Assembly (NCBI GenBank): GCA_947069175.1
Contig: CAMTDV010000022.1
Span: 37,289,476-37,353,475, forward strand
Direction of reading: 5' to 3'
DNA: 64,000 nucleotides
From: Scalesia atractyloides
Taxonomy: Eukaryota; Streptophyta; Magnoliopsida; Asterales; Asteraceae
The first letter of the stretch is position 1. Every line of letters starts with the position of its first letter. The translations under genes were made by a program, and so were the position numbers. Of this stretch, positions 33,204 to 43,705 are shown in pieces. The notes under the pieces are model-generated. The model did no database searches. It worked only from the letters and a program-made list of their open reading frames with translations, and was not told the DNA's origin.

Positions 33204-33781
33204 GTTGAGAAATAATTGAGTCAAATAAAACTTAAGTCCCACCCGCGTATCATATGTTTGCGACAAGAACTGAAACCGCCCAACGATTTCAAATAATCAC
33301 AGATTTTAGTGTGGTAGCGAAAATTTTGAGAGTAACTGATGATGCAATGTCAGTTATAGCCGGCATCCTTATTCAATTCGAATCTAAACTGACCCAAAGC
33401 ATATGATTGTCGAGATTGAAACCGAAAATCAAATCATTAAAACTTCAAACTGAAACTGATTGAAGGCAGCACATTGTAAAACTATAAATACCGACTCTAA
33501 GCATCTAAGCAAACTCGCTCATACCTCTCTCTATTATCAAATTTCTTTCTGTGAAGCCCTTGCTGCCGTTGAAATCACCACCGAAATTCTCTGTTCAGCC
33601 ACCGGAGGAATCAAACGCCACTACTCGATCTTGGTATAAGCTTCTAACCACTCGTGTATAATCTATGTTATAGCATAATTTAAACAAATCTTGGAGGGAT
33701 TTTTAACTGTCGGGTTTATATAATTGGTGAAGAAAATGAAGTGATGTTTGTATACTTATATTTTAGAACATGGGATATAAC

Positions 33782-33862
33782 CGGGTTAGACACCCAGCCC
33801 AGTTGGATGGGCTGGGTGCAAAACAGCTTACAGGCGCAAGTTCAAGCCTCAGTGTGTGCACC
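33782..33862 (+). other. tRNA-like module T2, Tekay 3' LTR
   Basis: Same 11-bp hairpin as 24118-24198; box B is AGTTCAAGCC here. Confidence 0.75.
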
Positions 33863-33950
33863 GGTTATTTGATTTTAAAAACCTTTTTAATTAAATGATT
33901 TCTGGATTAAAGTAAACAGTATATAAGAATATTAAAAATCAAGTATCTAA

Positions 33951-34030
33951 CGGGTTAGACACGTAGCTCAGTTGGAAGAGCTGCATGCACGTGAACGGAA
34001 GGTCTAGAGTTCGAGTCCTACCACGCGCGT
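33951..34030 (+). other. tRNA-like module T4, Tekay 3' LTR
   Basis: TAGCTCAGTTGG box A and AGTTCGAGTCC box B unchanged from 24288-24367, 169 bp after T2. Confidence 0.8.
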
Positions 34031-35029
34031 GTAATTTCACATAAAAACCGGTTAGGTCTTCCCCCTGTAAGATCTGACAGTATTTTTTAATACTATTTTG
34101 TCTTATTTTATTTTACTTATATATATTTCTTTTAGTTAAAAATTAACTAAAAATCCTCAATAATACAATTTTGAAGGTTATAAATAAAACCACCAAAAAT
34201 AACCTAAAAATATAACAAAATGGATTAAATAAAAATATTAATTTGTTATATTTATCGAATTATCGTACTATTATTTTAGGATAGTAATCATTCGTCGATC
34301 AAATCCTCAACTCGTGTGCACTCATCATCAACCAAGAATACGCATCCACTGTGAGTGAATCCTTACAAATCCCCTTTTTATTCATGTTTTGGGGTGTATC
34401 AGTGTCGTACTTATTTTATTTAATCAAACACTTGTGCTAGTATCATTACGTGATTAAATGTGTGTATTTGTTTGTGTGGGTATGTGTTGTTACATTTTAA
34501 CATTTCAGTGCATTCATTCATAAGGCCCATCAGTTCCTCGTGGGAGACGAGTTGAGCATCAGGTGCCTCATTAGATCGGCTCCGTTTGATTGAGCCTTGA
34601 TCTCAAGTTCATCATAATCATATTGTTCATTGTGGATATTATGTGGTTTGTGATTGTTTATATATACACATATGCTTACTTAATGGTCTATGCACAATTT
34701 TTATTTTTAGAATCAATTCATATCAACTGTTTAAATGTTTTACTTAGATTCACTCGCCAACTTTTGTTGACCCAAACCTTTGTTTTTACGCATGATACAG
34801 TTGAACAGGTTGAGGAGAGGAACACATAAGAACGGCCTTAGAAGATTAATAAAATATATTTTGTTTAGAACAATGTTTTTCTTGAACTTGTATGTTTTTC
34901 TTGGGGTTGAATATTTGAAGTTTTAATTTCAATTTAATAAATATGAAACCTATTAGTAAATGTCATGAGCTTTGGTGATAACCCAATTATACCCCGACTT
35001 TTATTTCCACTGCAGGTCGGGGTGTGACA

Positions 35030-35977
35030 ATAGGATGGCCGAAATGTCTTTCGTTCGATCGTTCGGTCGATATTGGCACTTTTGTGTTCCGCCGTCGAAC
35101 TTTTCTAAAAGTTGTGTTTCCATGACCTCATTTTAGTTGAATGGATTTCGAGTTCCAAATAAGGCTTAACTAGTTCACTAGATGCCCGGATGAGGCTATC
35201 GGCCACTAAAATATTCGTCGTTTCGATAATCGGCCCTTTCCGGTCGAATTGTGCATTGTCTGACGAATGACCGGAAACGATGTCTATTGTGCATTTTTGC
35301 TATTCTCACATTATATTAGGATGATTAACATTGTTTTATTCTTATCTTGACATCCGGAATCCTCCGAATTAGTCTTGCGGACAAATCGACATTTTTCGTC
35401 TTTTTGGTCGAAACGGACAATTTTACAATTTAGGCGTTGTACCGGAAAGTTATAGGTATCATTGTAATTGTTGTCCTCAAATATGTGTTTTCATTTGTAT
35501 ATGGACTCAGGTATGTCATTAACATGCCGTTATTTCTTGTCCTGATTCGTTTTAGCGGGTTCACCGACACAGTTAGTGTCACCGCAATTAGTGCGTCCAG
35601 CACTCTCTACCAACACTTTCAGGGCATTGTTTTGCTTTGTTTCGCGTCGTAACGGAAACCAATATATGTTATGATCATGTTTACTTGCCTTAATGACGTA
35701 CGACTCAGTTATGAAATTAAATTACGATTAATATGCATGAGATTACAAAACAAAATTAGTGATTAAATTGTATGGAATTACCGGTTATTTGCCATTTGTA
35801 ACATAAAGAAAATACACTTTTATACAATGACAACTTGTTACCATTTGTTCGTGAAGATCCAAAAGGGACTTAGGGATACACAACCCTATTCAATACAAGT
35901 TTTTACCTTACAAAAGTACAATTTTCTTCCACATTGCTTCTTCACGTCAATAAGTTGTCTTCCAAAAGCTGGGATCT
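35030..35977 (-). other. Element C, internal or LTR remainder
   Basis: Resumes element C after the chromovirus. It should contain the rest of its 3' LTR U3, the polypurine tract and the end of the internal region, but I could not place the LTR boundary. No coding frame is supported. Confidence 0.5.
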
Positions 35978-37087
35978 TCAAGGCTGAGTCTTCATGGGCC
36001 AAGTCATCAAAAGTACAACTGATCCCCAAAAGATATTCACAAACATGCTACTGGTGTGGAAGGGGTGGTGGAAATGGTGATCGTGGAAACAAACTACGAT
36101 GGTAGGCCATCTCCTCCTCGAGGCTAGAAATGCGCCTAGTAGCATTTGTCTGAAACTGCTCAAGCTCCTGCACTCGTACCTCAGATGGGCATGACGAGTG
36201 GTGGAATGGGCAGTAAAAGATGGGGTCGGTGGTGGTGACAGGGGTAGTGGTGGTGGTGGTGGGTATGACGGTGGGGGTGGTATCGGTGATGACGGTGGTG
36301 GGGGTGTCGCTCTGGCAGTGGCAAGAGCAGTACACTGAGTCTCTAACTCCCAAATCCTTCTGAAAATCAATGAGAGCTGTAGGTCATGTGAAGTCACTCT
36401 CTCCTCCACAGGAATCGGAGGGAAGTGTGAGGGATGATAAGGGTCAGAAGGGCTCATGCCCGGTGGAAGTGTCGGAGTAAACATGCCTGCTGGAGGTGGT
36501 GTGGGACGTGGGGCATACATGGGGGGTACTCTATCAGAAAAAGAAGGTCCTGCCATGTGGGAGGGTCCGGTTGCAGCTAGGTTGTAAATAGGCCGGTATG
36601 TGGACCTCTCAGAGAAATATGGTGACGGCTGCTCTGGGGCACGCGGAGTGCCGCTCAGTGAGTAGTAACGGGCAGGTCCAGTGTAGCGAGTGGGTCCAGG
36701 GGTCGGGACACTGACTGGGAATGAACTAGCGCGAGCCAGTGAGGCTGCAGGGGGTGAATACATAGATACAGGTGTGCCTGGGGCGGCAGATGAGGCATCA
36801 TCTGTCTCATGCTCACTCGGAGCAGCATCGGTGGATGACGAGATGTCAACAACTGGGATATCAGGGGGTGGAATCTCGAGTATAGTGATATCATCAAAGA
36901 CCTCGCCGTCGCCAAGGTCGTCCTCCATGTGCTCAACGTGGAACACAGGTATATCGTCGTCATCATCGTCTAGATCAATCACTGGAGGGACTACAGCAAG
37001 AGGCATGACCAAATGTACAATAGCGTGCTCGCCCTCAGGATGGCCATACACGATATTATCATGCGGGGGCTGCGGGGCGGCCAGCAC
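35978..37087 (-). pseudogene. Proline-rich acidic ORF of element C
   Basis: Role unknown; it is the only ORF of this element and lies where gag is expected, about 530 bp from the PBS. From the ATG at 37087 the 369-residue frame has an acidic stretch (DLDDDDDDIPVFHVEHMEDD, residues 38-57), then Pro/Ser/Thr-rich low complexity with PPPP runs. Near 36300, in a CCACCA-rich tract, the apparently ancestral reading moves to the frame 36048-36353, which carries a short coiled-coil-like end (VQELEQFQTNATRRISSLEE); the long frame then continues as unrelated sequence. Upstream, 37088-37260 also reads as an acidic Ser-rich stretch with a stop near 37140, so the original N-terminus was longer. No knuckle or Gag core is visible. 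Plus-strand ORFs here are shadows. Confidence 0.55.
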
Positions 37088-37619
37088 ATCGTCTGCCGGG
37101 GTACATCTACCTCCATAGGGTCGATCAGGGCAAGTGGCTAGAAGTCCTCAAAGTCTCCGTGTTCGGCTCCATCCCCTAAGGGTAGGGCCTCAGCAGCGTG
37201 GTCATATCCATCGTCGGATACATACTCCTCCGGGTCTTCTTCATAGCTCGATGATGAAGATATAGTCCTGGCAAATAATCTGTAGAATGCATATATATTC
37301 ATGTTAGTAATTTATGATATATTTTATATTAATTACCAATTCTCATGCACGACTTGTTCTCTTTTGCTTTCCATGTAATCTTACTGTTTTGTGTCTATCC
37401 ATTATTGACTAACCATGTATTGACTCTGCTCATTACTTATAGTTGAGCTCGTGTGATAGATCCTTGTGTTATCGTGTTACAATGAAAACCTTTTTGTTAT
37501 CTTGTTATAATTCCAAAACATTTCTATCATGTTTTAAACTTTGTTTTCATGTGTGAGCCCCTGGTGATTGTAGACCAAACTTTTAATAAAAAGTTTTTCC
37601 CCGGTTCACTACAATCGGA

Positions 37620-37631
37620 GCTCTGATACCA
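37620..37631 (-). promoter_or_regulatory. Primer binding site, element C
   Basis: Minus strand TGGTATCAGAGC, three bases from the LTR end at 37635. Confidence 0.9.
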
Positions 37632-37634
37632 ACC

Positions 37635-38382
37635 TGTCACACCCCGGTCGTAGCGGAAGCGTAAGTGTGTGACTATTAGGTAATCATTGCATCCAATTTA
37701 GTAAACAGTATTAACAACAACGATGTCATGCCATTACTAAGTTTCATTACACATTTACAACTTTCCAAAAGTGAAATCACATTGTTATCTGTCTCAGATT
37801 ACCCCTTACAAACATAGTTTAAAAACACATTATTCCAAAATAGACATTGTTTCCATCACAAATTCATATTGAGGCTTTGACCTCTATATACCCAAACGAG
37901 GTTGGGATATAAAAGGCAAACCCTCCAAAAGGTAGTACATCATTGTCTTGACTACTTCCCATACCCGAATCCCATCACCAGCTCAAGTCTTGCGTCCTGA
38001 AATACATGTAATTTTAAAAAGTCAACATAAAGTTGGCTAGTTCATGTAGTTTAATGTTCTTGTATCAAAATGTCATCCTTGAAAAGCTGTATTGAAATCC
38101 AAGTATGTTATTAGCATCAATGAGTTATTTAAGGATCTATCAGTGTGTCGCGAGCACCCTGACATACTTGTGCCATAAGCAAGTAACCAAACCGAGACTA
38201 CTTTGACATATTGGGATTACAAAAGCACTCCAAAGGGTATACCAACCAGGAGTGGAGTGGGTCTCAAACTCAATAGATCTACTTCTTTTGCACCTTGGTC
38301 ACTAAGTGATTAATGGTTACTATTGTTATCATCCTACTTACACACAGTGATCTGTTATCTACTAACCCATAGCTAACATACT
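37635..38382 (-). repeat. 5' LTR of element C, cut by the assembly gap
   Basis: Aligns with 19860-20606 until the Ns begin. The rest of the LTR, including U3 and the outer end, is not in the assembly. Confidence 0.85.
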
Positions 38383-38482
38383 NNNNNNNNNNNNNNNNNN
38401 NNNNNNNNNNNNNNNNNNNNNNNNNNNNNNNNNNNNNNNNNNNNNNNNNNNNNNNNNNNNNNNNNNNNNNNNNNNNNNNNNN
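38383..38482. other. 100-N assembly gap
   Basis: Exactly 100 N, a common placeholder for a gap of unknown size. It falls within an element C LTR, before the minisatellite that follows in the other copy, and separates element C from element D. Confidence 0.95.
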
Positions 38483-39380
38483 ATAAGTTTTGATATAGTG
38501 ATTGTTATGAAAATAGTCGAGTTGGAGTTGGACTTTGACTTATTTCTCCAGCTTGAGTTTTGCGAAAAAGATATCTAAGTGATCGACAATAAAAGTCATG
38601 TTTGAGCATGTAAGTAATACGTAGAAGTTCACATAGATGACATAAGCATAACAAGTATTCAAAAGTATAAACACGTATGATTTCTTAAGGAGTATAAATT
38701 TAGTTGGTTTGAGAGAATTATTATTGTTTTTTGATTGCGAAAGGTGAGCGAATTGTGCATTGGGTTCGAAATGAACGAGGTAGTAAGTGTTAAAACACAT
38801 AGAAATTGAGATAACATACGAGAAGCGATTAATGGCATTTTACCATTCCAGTTATTACACGTCTCTAATTAATCAAAAAATCGAAACTTTGGCGAGATTG
38901 AAAATCGAGGAGTGAGTCTAGTTATCAAGATGTGGATATCACTCCTAACTTGATAATTTCGTTCCTTAAACGTGGTTGGTACTTACCAAATGAGGAGCGA
39001 ATTCCGACCCATTAGTAAGGGTCCACTAGAGTATGAAATGGAAATTTTCCATCAAGATTTGGATTTTACTCCTAGCTTGATGGCGTAATTTAGTGAAAAA
39101 TCGAGTAAGCGATTGAGAGTCGCTCACCATAGTGTGGGTTTCACGCCTATTTTGGTGAAGACGCCTGGTTTGTAATACGAGTGTCTTCAAGTCTTCAAGT
39201 GTGTATTATTGAGTAAATGTCTTAGGAAAGACATATTGTATATATTAAGACAAAAGGTATAGAAGGAAGCAAAGTAGGAAGAATTAACATTTTAAGCATG
39301 AAACAAGAATGGTCAAAGTGGTCACTTAAACTATAGACTAGGTTGAACATGACAATTCTACCTAATTCCCTATAATTATG
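38483..39380 (-). other. Leader or internal region of element D
   Basis: Downstream (minus strand) of the element D primer site. No supported ORF. It has repeated AGTGAG/GATATCACTCCTA phrases around 38910-39130 (for example TCAAGATGTGGATATCACTCCTAACTTGAT, recurring with changes near 39050), suggesting a roughly 120-bp degenerate tandem repeat. Confidence 0.5.
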
Positions 39381-39392
39381 GCTCTGATACCA
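39381..39392 (-). promoter_or_regulatory. Primer binding site, element D
   Basis: Minus strand TGGTATCAGAGC, three bases from the LTR end at 39396. Confidence 0.9.
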
Positions 39393-39395
39393 ATC

Positions 39396-41448
39396 TGTGA
39401 CACCCCAACCGGTGGCGGAAACATCGGAGTGAGACGAAATAGATTGCTCGAGACATCATAACACTATTTGCGACAATATTAAATTCAAAAATTCGCTTCA
39501 TTTCATATATCAAATAGTCAATACAACATAAATCAAGATACAACAACTTCAACAAAATTTCAACATAAAAGCCTAACATTCTAGGTGCGTTTCTATGGCG
39601 TCCCTACTAAGTTCCGTAATGTTCAACATCCTTAACCTGCAACATGTTAAAAGTATAGTTCAACACAAAAGTATTGGCGAGTACACAAGTTTAAGTACAT
39701 AGCATAAGTATAAAAGAGTTTACTCAAATTCACATGGAAATTGTATACAAGGTAAGCTAGCACGCAATACTAATTGTCAAACCCAAGTGTCCCTCGTCAC
39801 ATAAAGTAACGAGACTATTTACGAATAAGAATAAGCTTAAGCTTAACAATACCCTGACGGGCGGTGTGCTACTCCTATAGCGCTATATATGTTAAGTTTA
39901 AGTTAATGACAAGAAGCATGTATGTGTCTAGCATGAACCTAAGCATAACAATAAGCATGTATAACGGATCGAGTATAAAGTATGTTGTGTGTATTTGATA
40001 CGTTAAAATGTTAAAATCCAAATTGTGTAAAAGGAAGAAGGGTCGAGTGTACTCACTGTTTTGCAAGCTTCCACTTGAGTATTCCGTGAAGGGTTTGGAG
40101 AGTTGGAGGAACACCGAGTTATCTGACATGAGGAAAACATAGGTTGGTAAGTATTCGGATGATAACGGAGGATTAGGAATTTAAATGTACCAAAGTATGT
40201 ATACGAGAAAATAATCACCTAGACTTAATACTCGTTTTTGACACTATAATACCCATTCGGGTTGATGTGTTTTCATGGATTAAGATACTCATTAGAATCG
40301 TAACGAGAAGTTAAGTACTTAGGTAATGTAACCTAGTACCATCACGGACAATCATTCGATTATCATCAAGGGTTCGGTTAGTGTGTATATATATATATAT
40401 TATAGTATACGTAATAAATAGATTATACTTATCATGTAAGTTCATCGAAGTCATGCATGGAGGTAGGAGGATAACCTTCCTTTAACCTCTTTCGTGTTGT
40501 TCACCAATGCACAAGTTATCACAAGCACAACAAGGATGGTCATGAATAAGTTAAAATGAAAATAAAGTTGTTAAATAATCAAAATCATCAAGTGAGGTGG
40601 TGGATTGAAGGTAGGATAGCCAAGGCTTCCAAGTAATCACACACTACCAACTCAAGTCTTGTTTCAAGAACAAGCTTGGAAGAACACTTGTGGGTAAAAA
40701 TCCTATTAAAACGGAAAGTTTCTTACACTTGGTACCTCGAATATGGTGATGTTCTATGTTGGTTTTCCAAGGAAAACTTATGGAAACACTCCTAGAGGTG
40801 TTCCAAGTATTAAGGAGAAGAAGAGTAAAGAAGGGAGGTAAAGGTGAGTTAGAACTCACTTGAAAGTCTTGAACTTTCTGGATTGAGAGAGGGATTCTGA
40901 GAGAGAGAGATGAATGTTTGAGGTGTGAAGTGAGTGTGGGAGGTGCTGGATATTGTAATAAATGCAAGAAACACACATTTGCCCAATCCATGAGCTAAAT
41001 GCAACTAACTGCGGATTATGCCCTCTCGCGGGCCGCGAGAGTCATAAGAGAAGATGGTCGCGGGGCGCGAGAAGTGATATTCCAGAAATTTCTTTGATTT
41101 TTGTCACTTTTAGTTCCTGAACCTAGTTTTTCCTTCATTTCATGCTAAAACTTGATATTTTTGCATGTTTTTAAGAGTATAACGTATATGTAAGTATATT
41201 TTAGGTATCGAGTATGTATGTATGAGTATTTGCACGTATATCAAGTATCGGTTTGTATGTAAACACGTATTTAACAATTGAATGCATGTAAGACAAGTAT
41301 GTATCAAGTATGAATTTTTATTACGATCAAAGTCTCGGATTACAAGATTGGAAAAGAAATACCAATATGATACGAATACAAGTTTCAATAAATAGAATTA
41401 TGATTACACTTTCTAACTAAGGAAAGTACAAAAAAGCGAGGTGTTACA
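39396..41448 (-). repeat. 5' LTR of Gypsy element D
   Basis: 2053 bp, minus strand TGTAACACCTCGC to GGGGTGTCACA. It is inserted in the SIRE-2 leader; GAAGA (41449-41453) would be its target duplication. It contains a GC-rich motif cluster at 41021-41074 and a TA run near 40387-40402. The rest of the element is in or beyond the gap. Confidence 0.85.
41021..41074. repeat. GC-rich palindromic motif in the element D LTR
   Basis: CTCTCGCGGGCCGCGAGAG, a near-perfect palindrome, followed by GGTCGCGGGGCGCGAGA. Same motif class as in the Athila element. Confidence 0.75.
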
Positions 41449-41519
41449 GAAGAAGTTTCAAATTATAGAAAGTCCGAAGAACAAAAGTTTACCAGAATAC
41501 ATGGAGTGAAATGTCTTGA

Positions 41520-41830
41520 GAATATCAGAGTGGTAAACCCGGATCAACTCCTGAATTAAATGGAAACTCGGACAAAACAAACTCGGATACTAACTAGATA
41601 CTTAAACTCGGATGATCTAAATCAGATCTTAAAAGTAAAACTCGGACTTGAAACAGGATATTAAACTCAGATTCAATAAAGACGTTAAACTCGGACCATA
41701 AACTTGGTGTAAATAAATTTAGATACAAAAAGTTCTTAAACTCGGAAAACGTTAACTCGGATTCAAAGGTTTCTTTAAACTTGGAAATTCTTAAATCCGG
41801 ACAAACATAAAATCTGGAATTACTACTGAC
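41520..41830. repeat. Degenerate ACTCGGA repeat in the SIRE-2 leader
   Basis: AAACTCGGA or near variants recur about a dozen times at 15-40 bp spacing. The minus (sense) strand reads TCCGAGTTT. Confidence 0.75.
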
Positions 41831-42210
41831 CAGTAATCCAGACAGATTTACCCAGATATAAAGGAACCAGCTTCCGAATATCCAACGAGTATGACTGCAA
41901 ACTAGATCACCAATAATCCGGAAACATAAATAGTAAACACAGAAAAACTTTCAAAATATCAAACAAGGAATCTTTTACCAACCTTCAAAAACCCAGCAAG
42001 ATCTTCAAAAACCCCTGTAAAACCCCAGATGATGATCTTACCTAAAAGGCTATAACCTAGTCAAAATCCATCATCAACTCAATAAAAATCAAGACTAAAT
42101 CATAAACAACTCACAAAAACTCAGTAAGTAAGCACTAAAAACCCAATCAAAAGATGATTTTTCTCACTCAAAACCTTCAAACTAAGAACACCTACAGTAT
42201 GAGCACACTT

Positions 42211-42221
42211 CTCTGGTACCA
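42211..42221 (-). promoter_or_regulatory. Variant primer site, SIRE-2
   Basis: Minus strand TGGTACCAGAG, one base off the usual TGGTATCAGAG, next to the LTR end at 42224. Confidence 0.65.
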
Positions 42222-42223
42222 CT

Positions 42224-42754
42224 TGTAAGGTCACCTAATCCTAGGATCTCACTCAAGAACACAATCACTAGGTGTGCGGAATCCACCTAGCAATCACCAC
42301 TGTAGGATATTGTATTAAGAACAAGAGGTATGAGAGAAATCAAAGAATACACAGGGTATTCTTAGATCGAGATGATGAATGATGTCACTCACATACAATA
42401 GCCGCCTGACAAAACACACACTAATGATTAGGGTTTTCTTGCTGCACAAACATTCCACAAAAGATTTGCCGTCTTGTCATTACCAATCAAAGGTTATATA
42501 CAAGACATATCCGAACACACATGTCTGGATAGACATTACAAGGTCCAAGGCCCAACAAACTATAAACTCGGGCTAGCTAAAAAAAGCTAAGTCCGGACAT
42601 CAGTAAATCAAGGAAACTCGAACAAGGGAACTTCACACCCTTGTCCAAATTTAACTTACAAACCATAAAGTTGGACACAAGGACAAAAACGCAAACTCGG
42701 ATTAGGTGACACCTCCTAATCCGGACATCTTCAACTTCATAAGTTTGGACAACA
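42224..42754 (-). repeat. 5' LTR of SIRE-2
   Basis: Minus strand TGTTGTCC to GACCTTACA, about 531 bp. A minus-strand TATA (TTGTATATAACC) lies at 42490-42503. It shares the GTGCGGAATCCA phrase with the SIRE-3 LTR. The outer end at 42754 is chosen from TG...CA logic and is less certain. Confidence 0.6.
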
Positions 42755-43055
42755 ATTAACTTAAAACAAATTACATAAAAGACCCTGAACTAAATAAGAG
42801 CATGAACTTATCACCCAAAGTGCAATACCAAAAATAGATAAAATATGTAAATAATAAACTTTAAAATTTTTCATCGAATAGTTCAAAATTTATAAATATG
42901 AGAGAGAAGCAAACAAAGGAGTGTACTTGTGAACAAAATAGGAATACAAAGTGTTGCGAGGCAACAAGTAATTCATTTTGAAGGTTTTGATTAAAAACAT
43001 ATTATTGAGGTGTAGGTCCACTTGGAAGAACAAGATAAACCTGATTCCTTGTTTA
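42755..43055. other. Unassigned sequence between two SIRE LTRs
   Basis: 300 bp of AT-rich DNA in which I see no coding region, LTR end or repeat. Confidence 0.5.
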
Positions 43056-43693
43056 TGTAACACACACACGAGTGCGGAATCCAAGTGTGTATGCAAACCA
43101 AAGCAAGAGCACAATCAATATAAGAAAAGATATATCTTCAAATGTTCACTATATTGATTTGTAGAGAGACTCAGTACATAGACTCTTGAATACACTACTT
43201 ATCTCTCTAAACACTCTTAGTGTTCTCTCTCTAGTGTGTCTATTCGTCTCTAGCTTAGTGTCCTCTCAACACTGAGAACTACATGTCTGTTTATATAGTG
43301 CCAACACCTAGCAACAGTACGAAGAATGTTGCTAGTCGTACAAAGCACTATACAGACACGAAGAACATTCTCAGATGGATGCTCGTACGAACATGTTATG
43401 GCTCATACGAATGAGAAACTCATTCGTACGACCAAGCAATGATCTTGATAACAAGGTCACTCGTACGAGCATACAATGACTCGTACGAATGTGTAATGGC
43501 TCATACGAGCAAGCAGATTGCTCGTGCGGAGCATCTTTCATTCGCACGAACAAGACAAACGTCGTACTTAATCAAGATAGGAGGATATCTTGATTTGGTC
43601 GACATAACCAAACTTTTACAGACACAACAAATAAAGATCGTACAATTACTGACGTAACTAAGAACAAGCGACAGACATAAAAGTGCATCAACA
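43056..43693 (-). repeat. 3' LTR of SIRE-3
   Basis: Minus strand TGTTGATGCAC at 43693 to GTGTGTTACA at 43056, 638 bp. TATA on minus at 43287-43299 (CACTATATAAACA). A cluster of TCGTACGA palindromes lies in U3. Confidence 0.8.
43334..43566. repeat. Cluster of TCGTACGA palindromes in the SIRE-3 LTR
   Basis: About ten copies of (C/T)TCGTACGA or one-base variants within 230 bp, upstream of the TATA box in the sense of transcription. Confidence 0.8.
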
Positions 43694-43705
43694 AACTCCC
43701 CCTTG
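43694..43705 (-). promoter_or_regulatory. Polypurine tract, SIRE-3
   Basis: Minus strand CCAAGGGGGAGTT directly before the LTR start TGTTGATG. Confidence 0.8.

Larger units (their letters stand above)
23260..35029 (+). mobile_element. Tekay/Del-like chromovirus (Ty3/Gypsy), defective
   Basis: Plus-strand element with a 2112-bp 5' LTR, PBS, truncated gag, duplicated knuckle/protease, RT, RNase H, integrase and a 5'-truncated 3' LTR. Flanks TTAGG (23255-23259) and ATAGG (35030-35034 region) fit a target duplication with one substitution. It lies inside the 3' part of element C, and a solo G1 LTR sits in its RT. The Gag and LTR modules are shared with the gag-only elements on the right. Confidence 0.9.
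33141..35029 (+). repeat. 3' LTR of the Tekay-like element, 5'-truncated
   Basis: Matches the 5' LTR from about 23477 to 25371 with a few percent differences, but its first 210 or so bases are missing and integrase is fused to it in the CAGAGTC/CCGGAGTC context. TATA box at 33481-33491. Ends GGGGTGTGACA at 35029. Confidence 0.9.
19860..38382 (-). mobile_element. Minus-strand LTR element C, non-autonomous in appearance
   Basis: Minus-strand element bounded by two LTRs that both show TGTCACACCCCGGTCG on the plus strand (19860 and 37635). The PBS is at 37620-37631 and a proline-rich ORF at 35978-37087. It is split by the chromovirus at 23260-35029. After that insertion is removed, the internal part holds no RT or integrase, so this looks like a non-autonomous, LARD-like element. 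The 5' LTR runs into the assembly gap at 38383, so the right end is not seen. Confidence 0.75.
41449..42754 (-). mobile_element. SIRE-type Copia element SIRE-2, 5' end only
   Basis: 5' LTR (42224-42754), variant primer site and about 760 bp of leader, after which element D interrupts it. The leader from 41520 to 41830 repeats AAACTCGGA-type phrases, parallel to the SIRE-1 leader. Confidence 0.7.

Noticed and set aside
36690..37118. Ser/Gly-rich plus-strand ORF
   Set aside because: Antisense of the Pro/Asp-rich ORF of element C.
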